Positions 44,425-52,503 of a stretch of 64,000 nt of DNA are shown here, piece by piece (the stretch's first letter is position 1; every line of letters begins with the position of its first letter). Position numbers and translations under genes: made by a program. The DNA lies in contig DHLX01000012.1 in the NCBI GenBank assembly GCA_002405475.1, positions 53,606 to 117,605 on the forward strand, written 5' to 3'. A model generated the notes under the pieces. The model did no database searches, was not told where the DNA came from, and saw nothing but the letters and a program-made list of their open reading frames with translations. The stretch comes from Burkholderiales bacterium UBA4657. GTDB taxonomy: Bacteria > Pseudomonadota > Gammaproteobacteria > Burkholderiales > Burkholderiaceae_E.

Positions 44425-44464
44425 AAGTGCCCACTGTCAATCCTTGGCACGAGTCGCAATGACT
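44425..44464. repeat. Direct repeat, right copy, flanking the MazEF module
   Basis: Second copy of the 40-bp repeat (other copy 43731-43770). Its end carries GAGTC-GCAAT-GACTC (44451-44465), a 5-bp inverted repeat that touches the stop codon of the epimerase gene; the left copy retains only GTC-N5-GAC of it. Confidence 0.85.
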
Positions 44465-45345
44465 CAGGCACCCCCGCGCAAACACTCCAAAAAAGCTTGT
44501 GTTGTCGGCCACAGTAACCGCACCCGCAGTTCACGCAGCAGCCGGGCATTACTCAGGCGCCGCGACTCACGCATGAACGACCATAGTGCCGGACTCACGC
44601 GCGCCTGCACTTCCTGGCGCGACAGTCGGGGTGGTTTTTCCAGCCCATAAGCCTGTGCTACCTGGTCGAACCATTCGCCCATTTTGAGTTGTGAGTTGTC
44701 GCAGGCATTGTAGGCACGGCTGACTTTTTTGCTGCGCGTCGCCGCCCAGCACAGGCGTGCCAGATCGTCAGCATGAATGTGGTTGGTATAACTGTCTTCC
44801 TCGTGTTGAATAGCGGGAATACCAGAGCGTACACGTTCGACCGGCAAACGCTCGCCACTGTAAATGCCGGGGGCGCGCAAAATTACCAGGTGCCAGCCGT
44901 GGCGCCGTGCGCATCGGCTTAACACCTGCTCAGCATCAACCCGGCGCTTAGCGCGTGCTGATTGTGGGCGCAGCGGGCGCGATTCACTGACCCAATCGCC
45001 GTGACAATTCCCATACACACCGGTGGTACTGACATAGAGAAAATGCAGACCCGATGCTTGACTGGGTAAAATAACACTCAGGAAGTGTCGCAGTCGAGTG
45101 TCGCGTGCGCCACTGGCCGGTGGTGGCGCCAGATAGATGACGCTATGCCAGTGCAGGTGTTGTAGTTTTGTCAGGGTATGAGGTCGATCGAGATCCAACA
45201 GGATCGGGGTTGCGCCGAGTTGCCTGAGCGCGCTACGGCTGCTGGCGCGCCGTGTGGTGGCGAACCAGTGCGCGTGCTGGCGTGCCTGGTGTAGCAAACG
45301 CTGGCCGACATCCCCACTACCGACAATCAGGATATTTTTTTTCAT
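44464..45345 (-). CDS. NAD(P)-dependent epimerase/dehydratase-like protein
   Basis: A 293-residue extended SDR of the YeeZ/atypical type: MKKNILIVGSGDVGQRLL cofactor loop, LDLDRP, VIYLAPPP, FLYVSTTGVYGNCHGDWVSE (Ser/Tyr region) and ILRAPGIYS. The glycine-rich loop GSGDVGQRL lacks a full GxxGxxG. ATG at 45345 starts the conserved fold; the frame continues upstream, antisense to the reductase gene, with no support. Substrate unknown. Divergent from the reductase with 12 bp between starts. Confidence 0.85.
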   Translation of the reverse strand: MKKNILIVGSGDVGQRLLHQARQHAHWFATTRRASSRSALRQLGATPILLDLDRPHTLTKLQHLHWHSVIYLAPPPASGARDTRLRHFLSVILPSQASGLHFLYVSTTGVYGNCHGDWVSESRPLRPQSARAKRRVDAEQVLSRCARRHGWHLVILRAPGIYSGERLPVERVRSGIPAIQHEEDSYTNHIHADDLARLCWAATRSKKVSRAYNACDNSQLKMGEWFDQVAQAYGLEKPPRLSRQEVQARVSPALWSFMRESRRLSNARLLRELRVRLLWPTTQAFLECLRGGA

Positions 45346-45357
45346 GAAATGGATTGT

Positions 45358-46401
45358 ATGAGTTTCCAAGTCACAGTACGACCCAGTGGTCGCGTATTTT
45401 CGGTTGAACCCGACGAGGCCGTGCTGGCCGCTGCCTTGCGCCAGGGCATTAATCTGCCTTATGGATGTAAAGACGGCGCTTGTGGCAGTTGCAAAAGCAA
45501 GGTCTTGCAGGGGCAGTTTTATCAGGGTGCGCACAGCACTTCTGCCTTGAGCGCTGCCGAACAAAAACAGGGCTATGCCTTGCTGTGCTGTGCCATGCCG
45601 GAATCCGACCTGGAGGTGGAATCGCGCGAGGTACTGGGCGCGGGCGATTTTCCGGTCAAAAAAATGCCGACCCGTATTGCCTCTATTCAAAAACCTGCTG
45701 CTGATGTGGCCATTATGCAGTTGCAATTGCCGGCGAATGAGCGGCCCCAATACCATGCCGGGCAATATCTGGAATTTATTCTGAAAGATGGTTCGCGCCG
45801 TAGCTATTCCATGGCCAGCGCACCGCATCTGGCCGAAAAACTCGAGCTGCATATTCGTCACATGCCGGGGGGTAAATTTACCGATGCCCTGTTCGGTGCC
45901 AGTGAACCGGCCTTGAAAGAGCGCGACATTATGCGTGTGGAAATGCCTCTAGGTACTTTCTTTTTGCGTGAAGACTCGAACAAACCCATAGTGTTGCTGG
46001 CTAGTGGCACCGGTTTCGCCCCCATTAAGGCCATGATTGAACACGCCATTTACAAAAAAATAGCACGGCCTATGTATTTGTACTGGGGCTGCCGTTCGCG
46101 TCGCGACTTGTACCTGCACGAGACCGCACTAGCGCTGGTACAGCAGGCAGCGCAGCAAGGATTGACCCTCAGCTATACCCCGGTATTGTCCGAACCCAAA
46201 GCGGGCGACGACTGGCAAGGCCGAACCGGGCTGGTACACCAGGCTGTTATGCAAGACATGACTGATTTATCCGGCTACCAGGTCTATGCCTGTGGCGCAC
46301 CCATCATGGTCGAATCAGCGCGTGCCGACTTCACCCGTCAGCGCGGGCTACCCGCCGAAGAGTTTTATGCTGATGCCTTTACTTCGGCGGCGGATAAATG
46401 A
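45358..46401 (+). CDS. NAD(P)H-flavin oxidoreductase with N-terminal 2Fe-2S ferredoxin domain
   Basis: A 347-residue electron-transfer protein. The N-terminal plant-type ferredoxin domain has CKDGACGSCKSKVLQG and a later Cys in LLCCAMP; then the FAD-binding domain (RSYSMASAP) and NAD-binding domain (LLASGTGFAPIKAMIEH, YWGCRSRRDLYLHE, VYACGAPIMVESAR). This layout is annotated as CDP-6-deoxy-delta-3,4-glucoseen reductase-like (AscD), but without a sugar cluster nearby the electron acceptor is open. ATG 45358 leads straight into the ferredoxin fold; 45349 is an alternative. Confidence 0.88.
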   Translation: MSFQVTVRPSGRVFSVEPDEAVLAAALRQGINLPYGCKDGACGSCKSKVLQGQFYQGAHSTSALSAAEQKQGYALLCCAMPESDLEVESREVLGAGDFPVKKMPTRIASIQKPAADVAIMQLQLPANERPQYHAGQYLEFILKDGSRRSYSMASAPHLAEKLELHIRHMPGGKFTDALFGASEPALKERDIMRVEMPLGTFFLREDSNKPIVLLASGTGFAPIKAMIEHAIYKKIARPMYLYWGCRSRRDLYLHETALALVQQAAQQGLTLSYTPVLSEPKAGDDWQGRTGLVHQAVMQDMTDLSGYQVYACGAPIMVESARADFTRQRGLPAEEFYADAFTSAADK

Positions 46402-46606
46402 GTGACAGCGAGCCGAAAATATTTTTTGGACAGAAGTACGAAATTCGCGTATTATTCGGCTCACCTCTGAAAAGAGGCTCTTCATCCCCTCTGACCTTTC
46501 CAATCTGCTGAGTTTTTTCAGTCGTTCTCTTGTAAAGAGTGAGCTGTTCTGGTTAGCGGCGATGCCGTCGCCTGGCGACTTACTTTTTATTTGAAATGAG
46601 AACTCC
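46402..46606 (+). promoter_or_regulatory. Structured 5' leader of the DEAD-box helicase gene
   Basis: The 205-bp gap has no gene but several hairpins: CCTCT-GAAA-AGAGG (46464-46477, GNRA tetraloop), CTCTT-GTA-AAGAG (46527-46539), GGCGA-TGCCG-TCGCC (46558-46572), and a long-range pair GAGCCGAA/TTCGGCTC (46410-46417, 46455-46462). CCCCTCT near 46489 could compete for AGAGG. Autoregulated leaders are known for RNA helicase genes; here it is inference. Confidence 0.45.
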
Positions 46607-47959
46607 ATGTCTTTTGACACCCTGGGGCTACCCCCTGCTTTATTAAAGGCCATTCAATCTTCTGGCTATCAACAACCTACCGCCGTTCAGGCGCAGGCTA
46701 TTCCGGCGGCTTTGCAAGGCAAAGACCTGATGGTTTCGTCTTCTACCGGCAGCGGTAAAACCGCCGCCTTTTTGTTGCCCGCACTGGCGAAATTGCAGCA
46801 AGCCACACGCACGCGTGAAAAAGGTCCGCGCATTCTGGTGCTGGCACCGACGCGCGAACTGGCGCTACAGGTTGCCAAAGCCTGTGCGGTGTATGGCCGT
46901 GAGCATAAAGGCTTGAAAATTTGCACCGTACTTGGTGGTGTGCCTTATGGTCTGCAACTGAAACAACTGCGTGGCCCGCTCGATGTGCTGATTGCTACGC
47001 CCGGTCGTTTGATTGACCATTTGCAAAGCGGCAAGGCCGACCTGTCGCGGGTCGATACCCTGATTCTGGACGAGGCCGATCGCATGCTCGATATGGGTTT
47101 CATCGAAGATATTGAAACTATTGCTGCCGCGACTCCGAAAACACGTCAGACCATGATGTTCTCGGCGACCTTCGAAGGTTATGTGGCCAAACTGGCCGCC
47201 AATTTACTGAATCAGCCTTTGCGTATTGATGTCGCGTCGCACCGTCAGCCATTAACCAATATTGAGCAGCGTTTGCACTGGGCTGACAATTTCCGCCATA
47301 AAAATGAATTGCTCGACCACTTGTTGCGCGATGCTGATATCAACCAGGCGCTGGTCTTTACTTCGACCCAGCGTGATACTGAAACCATTGCCTTGCGTCT
47401 GGAAGAGCAGGGTCATGCCGTTGCTGTACTGCATGGTGGCATGCCGCAGGGAAAGCGTAATCGCATGCTGCGTCATTTACGCGAAGGGCATGTCCGGGTA
47501 CTGGTTGCGACCGATGTTGCCGCCCGAGGTATTGATGTACCGGCGATCAGCCACGTGATCAATTATGGTTTACCGATGAATGCCGAAGATTATGTGCATC
47601 GTATTGGCCGCACCGGACGTGCCGGACGTTCCGGTATTGCGGTGACACTGGCCGAGGCGCGTGACCAGGGCATGATTCGTCGCATCGAAAAATTTACTGC
47701 TAATCCCATTCCGGTGCAGACCGTAGTAGGACTGGAACCCAAGCTGGCCGGACAAAAATCACCTTCGGCAAAACCCGCCGGGCGCGGTCGTTCCTCCTTC
47801 GGTGCGGCACGACCCGGTACCAGCAAACCGGGGTCAAGGCCGGCCAAGAAAACCTGGGGACAGTCCAGAGACGGGCAGCGTACTACACCTGCGCCGAAAT
47901 CGGGCCAGGGCTTTAGCCGCGCGACACCCAAACGTGAACAAGGTGGCCGGGTGCGATAA
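46607..47959 (+). CDS. rhlE: DEAD-box ATP-dependent RNA helicase, RhlE-like
   Basis: A 450-residue helicase: Q-motif FDTLGLPPALLKAIQSSGYQQPTAVQAQ (in parts F...GY..PT.VQ), Walker A SSTGSGKT, PTRELA, DEAD in ILDEADRMLDMGF, SAT, and the C-terminal VATDVAARGIDVP and HRIGRTGRAGR. The last 80 residues are a basic Gly/Ser/Pro/Arg-rich tail typical of RhlE proteins, probably for RNA binding. Involved in RNA remodelling, ribosome assembly or cold adaptation. Confidence 0.93.
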   Translation: MSFDTLGLPPALLKAIQSSGYQQPTAVQAQAIPAALQGKDLMVSSSTGSGKTAAFLLPALAKLQQATRTREKGPRILVLAPTRELALQVAKACAVYGREHKGLKICTVLGGVPYGLQLKQLRGPLDVLIATPGRLIDHLQSGKADLSRVDTLILDEADRMLDMGFIEDIETIAAATPKTRQTMMFSATFEGYVAKLAANLLNQPLRIDVASHRQPLTNIEQRLHWADNFRHKNELLDHLLRDADINQALVFTSTQRDTETIALRLEEQGHAVAVLHGGMPQGKRNRMLRHLREGHVRVLVATDVAARGIDVPAISHVINYGLPMNAEDYVHRIGRTGRAGRSGIAVTLAEARDQGMIRRIEKFTANPIPVQTVVGLEPKLAGQKSPSAKPAGRGRSSFGAARPGTSKPGSRPAKKTWGQSRDGQRTTPAPKSGQGFSRATPKREQGGRVR

Positions 47960-47966
47960 GCCGCCT

Positions 47967-47996
47967 GTTTACTGCAGGGCTTGCTCTGCAGTAAAC
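47967..47996 (+). promoter_or_regulatory. Perfect 11-bp hairpin between rhlE and the copper operon
   Basis: GTTTACTGCAG - 8-base loop - CTGCAGTAAAC. No T-run follows, so it is not a standard terminator. It ends 7 bases before the ATG at 48004, where a ribosome-binding site would be expected and none is seen; it may be an operator or a translational block (inference). Confidence 0.5.
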
Positions 47997-48003
47997 TAAG
48001 CTC

Positions 48004-48387
48004 ATGAAATCGCGCTGGTCGCTAAGTCTCATTCTAAGTTTGATGCTATGCCTACCGCTGCAGGGCATGGCTACTCTTTTGATGCATTGTCCAGCACATG
48101 CTGACGCAGTAGCAGTACAGACGGGCGACCTGCAGACTGATGCGGCAGGTCAGCCCTGCCATGAGGCTGATACCGACCCACATCAGGGACCAGCTGACAG
48201 CGACGCTCCTGCATTTTCCTGTGCTGCCTGCGACCTGCACTGCAGTGCACTCGCAGCCCTGCCTGTGATGCAGAACCAACCCAGCAGTCTGCCGCTCGGG
48301 TCTGCTCACCCCGGTGTCAATGACCCGCTGCGCGACGGCGTTGTCCTTGACGCTCAGACTCGCCCCCCTATTACCTTCCTGCTCTGA
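48004..48387 (+). CDS. Exported Cys/His-rich protein of the copper operon
   Basis: A 127-residue protein with an N-terminal signal peptide (LILSLMLCLPLQGMA) followed by clusters of possible metal ligands: MHCPAH, PCHEADTDPHQ and CAACDLHC. I do not recognise a named family, but Cys/His-rich exported proteins of this kind (DUF2946-like) open many copper loci. It is the first gene of the block that includes the TolC-like protein, multicopper oxidase, cupredoxin, DUF411 and CusF-like proteins. Copper binding is inference. Confidence 0.7.
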   Translation: MKSRWSLSLILSLMLCLPLQGMATLLMHCPAHADAVAVQTGDLQTDAAGQPCHEADTDPHQGPADSDAPAFSCAACDLHCSALAALPVMQNQPSSLPLGSAHPGVNDPLRDGVVLDAQTRPPITFLL

Positions 48388-48444
48388 AATTGCCTGCCTG
48401 GCTGTCGGGTCAGGCGTTTATTGACGAATTTTGGAAGGTGAATC

Positions 48445-48708
48445 ATGAACCTGAGATTTTTACCAGGCCTGTTGGCCTTGCTGCATGCATCCGGGACAGT
48501 GGCCCAGGCGCACAGCCCACTCAATCCGCAAGCCCCGGTACCCGCCCTGAGCTATACCTCAAGCCTCGCAAGCTATCGCGCTCTGTCGGAATTGAATGTA
48601 GGTTCCTGGCGCGATGCCAATGATCGGGTCGGGCGTATTGGCGGGTGGCGTGTCTATCAGCGTGAGGCGATTAGCCCAGCCACGCCAGCCGTGGCGCCAG
48701 TACGGTAG
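48445..48708 (+). CDS. Small exported protein of the copper operon
   Basis: An 87-residue protein with a signal peptide (FLPGLLALLHASGTVAQA) and a short mature part with LSYTSSLASYRALSE and WRDANDRVGRIGGWRVYQREA. No metal-binding motif is visible. Similar short proteins are often placed just before TolC-like genes in betaproteobacterial copper or heavy-metal loci; function unknown. AAGGTGAATC precedes the ATG; the next gene starts 8 bases after its stop. Confidence 0.7.
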   Translation: MNLRFLPGLLALLHASGTVAQAHSPLNPQAPVPALSYTSSLASYRALSELNVGSWRDANDRVGRIGGWRVYQREAISPATPAVAPVR

Positions 48709-48716
48709 GAGTGGGT

Positions 48717-50123
48717 ATGCCTAAAACAATCAATAAGCCACTCATTTTGAGTGCGTTGCTGTTTTTGACGGGTTGTGCTTCTTTTAGCCCTGATGCTGGT
48801 CTGGAGCTGGCGCAACGCACCGCGCAGCAGCACTTAAAACAGGAACTGGTCTGGGTGCGTACTTCTGAACAAAGCCAGCAGCGTGACCAACAAGTTGATG
48901 CTTTATTAAAACAGACTTTGTCTGTCGATCAGGCCGTGCAAATTGCGCTGATGAATAACGCAGGACTACAAGCGGCATTTGAAGAGTTACGTCAGGTGGA
49001 AGCAGAGGTCGTGCAAGCGGGACGTTTGCCCAATCCGGGTTTTTCATTTGCCAAGCTTAAGCGAGGTGATGAAATTGAATGGGAACGCGGACTGCATTTC
49101 AATTTGACACGTTGGTTAACGATACCTTGGGTCAGTCGTTTAGAAACACGACGTTTTGAGCAAGCACAGCGTGACTTGGCTTTATCGGTTTTGCGTTTGG
49201 CGACCGAAACCCGACAAGCCTATTTTCGAGCTGTCGCAGCCGAGGAAACTGCACGCTATATGCGCCAGGTGCGTGAAGTTGCTGAAGCCAGCGCAGAGTT
49301 AGCGCGACGTATGGCTCAGACCGGTAATTTCAGTCGTTTATCGCAAGCACGTGAGCAGGCTTTTTATGCTGAAGCGGCGCTTAACCAGGCACGCGCTGAG
49401 CAACAACGTCTGCAAACTCGTGAACAGCTCATACGCTTGCTCGGGCTATGGGGAACCCAAACCCAATTTCAGTTGCCGGAACGTTTACCGGATTTACCCA
49501 GAACAGTACGTGAACAACTGGATGTTGAGCAGTTGGCGATGCAACAACGGCTTGACCTGCAAGGTATGAAACAGCAAACCGAGGCCTTGGCTGGCTATAT
49601 GGGGCTGAGTCGCGCAACGCGTTTTATTAATGTCCTGGAAGTCGGGTATGCCTACAACTCTTCCAATGAAGCGCCGAAACAGCGTGGTTGGGAAGTCAGT
49701 TTTGAGCTGCCACTGTTTGATTTTGGTCAGGCACGGGTGGAAAAAGCTGAGGCGGTGTACTGGCAGGCAGCCCATCGTTTACATCAGCAAGCGGTCAATG
49801 CGCGCTCAGAAGTGCGAGAAGCCTATATCCACTATCGCAGCCAATACGACATTGCCAAACATTATCGTGATGAGATCGTACCTTTGCGTAAGCAAATTGC
49901 TGAGGAAAATTTATTGCGCTACAACGGCATGCTGATCGGCGTTTTCGATTTATTAGCGGAAACCCGAATGCAAATTATGAGCGTTTCGAGTGCTATTGAG
50001 GCGTTAAGAGATTTTTGGTTGGCCGAAAGTCAATTGCAAATGGCTCTGCTAGGCAAGCCCGGCTCCCTAGGAGTGATGGCACCTTCCACAGCACCTATGG
50101 CTAAAGATGAAAAAGGACATTGA
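48717..50123 (+). CDS. TolC-family outer membrane lipoprotein of the copper operon
   Basis: A 468-residue outer-membrane efflux-channel protein. It begins with a lipoprotein signal (LLFLTGC, lipidated Cys near residue 20), then two homologous OEP halves rich in coiled-coil (QALMNNAGLQAAFEELRQ, RLPNPGFSFAKL, REAYIHYRSQYDIAKHY). ATG 48717 is preferred, with AGGAG 5 bases upstream; GTG 48711 is possible. No periplasmic adaptor or RND pump gene is adjacent, so its partner must be elsewhere or it works in a different way with the copper proteins. Confidence 0.85.
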   Translation: MPKTINKPLILSALLFLTGCASFSPDAGLELAQRTAQQHLKQELVWVRTSEQSQQRDQQVDALLKQTLSVDQAVQIALMNNAGLQAAFEELRQVEAEVVQAGRLPNPGFSFAKLKRGDEIEWERGLHFNLTRWLTIPWVSRLETRRFEQAQRDLALSVLRLATETRQAYFRAVAAEETARYMRQVREVAEASAELARRMAQTGNFSRLSQAREQAFYAEAALNQARAEQQRLQTREQLIRLLGLWGTQTQFQLPERLPDLPRTVREQLDVEQLAMQQRLDLQGMKQQTEALAGYMGLSRATRFINVLEVGYAYNSSNEAPKQRGWEVSFELPLFDFGQARVEKAEAVYWQAAHRLHQQAVNARSEVREAYIHYRSQYDIAKHYRDEIVPLRKQIAEENLLRYNGMLIGVFDLLAETRMQIMSVSSAIEALRDFWLAESQLQMALLGKPGSLGVMAPSTAPMAKDEKGH

Positions 50124-50124
50124 A

Positions 50125-51510
50125 ATGAATTCAAGACGACAATTTTTTCGTGGTGCCGGGTTGGCGGTGGCGGCAGCCGCTGTAGCCAAGCCCGCGTTGG
50201 CAGGCTTGCCAGAACCCGTGTTGCAAACCAAACCTGATACCCAGCCACCTTTAATCCCGAATACGGGTCGACCGTATAACCCCGTGGTGACTCTGAATGG
50301 CTGGACTTTGCCTTGGCGTATGAACCGTGGGGTCAAGGAGTTTCATCTTGTTGCTGAGCCGGTCGTACGTGAATTTGCGCCTGGCATGGTTGCGCATTTA
50401 TGGGGTTATAACGGCCAAAGTCCGGGTCCCACCATTGAGGTCGTGGAAGGCGACCGTGTACGCATTTTTGTGACTAACCGCTTGCCAGAACATACCAGCA
50501 TTCATTGGCATGGCCAGCGCTTACCGAATGGTATGGATGGCGTCGGTGGTTTAACCCAACCACAAATTCCTTCAGGAAAAACTTTTGTCTATGAGTTTGA
50601 GGCACGTCGCCCCGGCACTTTCATGTACCACCCACACGCCGATGAAATGACGCAAATGGCAATGGGCATGATGGGTTTTTGGGTGACTCATCCTAAAAAC
50701 AAACACCCTTCGATAGACGAGGTACAGCGTGATTTTTGTTTTTTGCTCAGCGCCTACGATATTGATCCGGGCAGTTATACCCCAAGAGTCAACACGATGT
50801 TGGATTTTAATTTGTGGACCTGGAATAGCCGGGTGTTTCCCGGTATTGACTCCCTGAATGTGCGACTCGGCGACAAGGTGCGTATTCGTGTAGGGAATTT
50901 AACCATGACCAATCATCCTATCCATTTGCATGGGCATGAGTTTTACATCTCGGGAACCGATGGCGGCCCTACCCCTAAATCAGCGCGCTGGATGGAAGTG
51001 ACCACCGATATTGCGGTTGGACAAATGCGCGATATTGAATTTTTAGCTGATGAGGAGGGCGACTGGGCGTTCCATTGCCATAAGAGTCACCACACCATGA
51101 ACGCCATGGGGCACAGTGTACCTACGATGATAGGCGTGGATCATACCGATATGGTGCGACGTTTGCACAAGCTGGTACCGGACTACATGGTCATGGGCGA
51201 GCGTGGCATGGCCGATATGGCCGAGATGGAAATGCCCTTGCCGGATAACACTTTGCCCATGATGACGGGGCAGGGTCAGTATGGTTCATTAGAAATGGGC
51301 GGCATGTTTACCACTGTTAAAGTAAGGCGTCAGCAAAAACCGCGAGACTACAGTGACCCCGGTTGGTTCAAACATCCTCCTGGTACCGTTGCTTATGAAT
51401 GGAAAGGCGCAGCCCCTGAAGTCAAACGACCAGAATCATCATTGAAAGACAACACCCCGGCTTTGAAGGTGAGAAAGCCAGGAGCCGGTCATGGCGGACA
51501 TCAACATTAG
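50125..51510 (+). CDS. Tat-exported multicopper oxidase
   Basis: A 461-residue multicopper oxidase, probably oxidising Cu(I) in the periplasm. The Tat signal RRQFFRGAGLAVAAAAVA is at the N-terminus. All four copper-ligand motifs are present: IHWHG (about 127), MYHPHADEM, HPIHLHGHEF and FHCHKSHHTMNAMG, where the last has a Met-rich area (MADMAEMEMPLP) that could serve as a copper entry site. The C-terminus ends GHGGHQH. ATG 50125 begins the Tat motif; a longer frame from 50107 is unlikely. Confidence 0.92.
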   Translation: MNSRRQFFRGAGLAVAAAAVAKPALAGLPEPVLQTKPDTQPPLIPNTGRPYNPVVTLNGWTLPWRMNRGVKEFHLVAEPVVREFAPGMVAHLWGYNGQSPGPTIEVVEGDRVRIFVTNRLPEHTSIHWHGQRLPNGMDGVGGLTQPQIPSGKTFVYEFEARRPGTFMYHPHADEMTQMAMGMMGFWVTHPKNKHPSIDEVQRDFCFLLSAYDIDPGSYTPRVNTMLDFNLWTWNSRVFPGIDSLNVRLGDKVRIRVGNLTMTNHPIHLHGHEFYISGTDGGPTPKSARWMEVTTDIAVGQMRDIEFLADEEGDWAFHCHKSHHTMNAMGHSVPTMIGVDHTDMVRRLHKLVPDYMVMGERGMADMAEMEMPLPDNTLPMMTGQGQYGSLEMGGMFTTVKVRRQQKPRDYSDPGWFKHPPGTVAYEWKGAAPEVKRPESSLKDNTPALKVRKPGAGHGGHQH

Positions 51511-51526
51511 ACCAAGGTGATAAGCA

Positions 51527-52012
51527 ATGAAACTTTTGATCAGTAGTTTATTAATATTGACCCCTTTGGCCACCTTGGCACATGGCGGTGCTATGCATAG
51601 CAACAAACCAGTCGTGAAGGAACAAAAAGAATGGGGCATTGCGGGGGACGCCAAGCAAGCTAAGCGGACTGTAGTGGTGACGATGACCGATGACATGCGT
51701 TTCAAGCCTGATCGCCTGGAAATCAAGCAGGGGGAAACGGTACGATTTGTTGTGAAGAATGCTGGAAAAATGATGCATGAAATGGTCATTGGAACGCGTA
51801 AAGAACTGGACGAACATGCCGTTTTAATGATCAAATTCCCTAACATGGAACACGATGAACCGTATATGGCGCATGTTGACGCTGGCAAGCAGGCTGACAT
51901 CATCTGGCATTTCAATCGCCCCGGTGAATTTGAGTTTGCCTGTCTGATTGCTGGACACTATCAGGCCGGCATGCGTGGGAAAATTACTGTTAGAGCGTCG
52001 AGGTTAAAATGA
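51527..52012 (+). CDS. Cupredoxin (plastocyanin/azurin-like) periplasmic protein
   Basis: A 161-residue exported blue-copper-like protein: signal peptide (LLISSLLILTPLATLA), His/Met-containing N-terminal tail (HGGAMH), then a cupredoxin domain with probable ligands His in GKMMHEMVIG, Cys in FEFACLIAGH, the following His and Met in YQAGM. It probably takes or donates electrons or copper to the adjacent oxidase. AAGGTGATAAGCA precedes the ATG; the stop overlaps the next start (ATGA). Confidence 0.9.
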   Translation: MKLLISSLLILTPLATLAHGGAMHSNKPVVKEQKEWGIAGDAKQAKRTVVVTMTDDMRFKPDRLEIKQGETVRFVVKNAGKMMHEMVIGTRKELDEHAVLMIKFPNMEHDEPYMAHVDAGKQADIIWHFNRPGEFEFACLIAGHYQAGMRGKITVRASRLK

Positions 52013-52488
52013 AATTCGTCAATCAGAGGCGACGTGAATGGTGTTTTTTGGGACTGATGCTGGCATTGCCGGTTCATGCACAGTCGTCCAGTCCGTTGCC
52101 GGCAGCCAAACCCCTGGTCGAGGTCTGGAAATCACCTTATTGCGGATGTTGCAAGGACTGGGTCACGCATTTGCAAAAAAATGGCTTTGCCGTCAAGGTG
52201 ACGGAGACGGTCGATACCGCGTCACAACGCGAAAAATTGGGCATGCCCGCCCAGTATGGGTCATGCCACACGGCCAGAGTCGGAGGCTACGTGATTGAAG
52301 GACACGTGCCAGCCCGAGAAATGCATCGTTTACTCAAAGAAAAGCCAAAAGCGCTCGGCTTGGCTGTACCTGCCATGCCGATTGGCTCTCCTGGCATGGA
52401 TGGGCCGGAATACGGTAACCGCCGTGACCCCTATCAAGTTTTGTTGGTAGAACGTGATGGCCGGGCTACGGTCTATCAGTCATATTAG
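52009..52488 (+). CDS. DUF411 metal-binding protein
   Basis: A 159-residue protein with an N-terminal hydrophobic export segment (FLGLMLALPVHA) and a DUF411 domain: WKSPYCGCCKDWVTHLQ with a CGCC thioredoxin-like metal site, PAQYGSCHTARVGGYVIEGHVPA with a second Cys and His, and GLAVPAMPIGSPGM. DUF411 proteins are repeatedly found in copper loci and are thought to bind Cu. Translationally coupled to the cupredoxin. Confidence 0.9.
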   Translation: MKFVNQRRREWCFLGLMLALPVHAQSSSPLPAAKPLVEVWKSPYCGCCKDWVTHLQKNGFAVKVTETVDTASQREKLGMPAQYGSCHTARVGGYVIEGHVPAREMHRLLKEKPKALGLAVPAMPIGSPGMDGPEYGNRRDPYQVLLVERDGRATVYQSY

Positions 52489-52503
52489 TGGAAGGAAACC
52501 ACA

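Noticed and set aside
40944..44463. Transposon or insertion sequence carrying the island
   Set aside because: No transposase, integrase or terminal inverted repeats were found; only the direct repeats around mazEF.
45346..45861. N-terminal extension of the epimerase-like gene
   Set aside because: It would lie antisense over the ferredoxin domain of the reductase, and the conserved cofactor strand starts at 45345.
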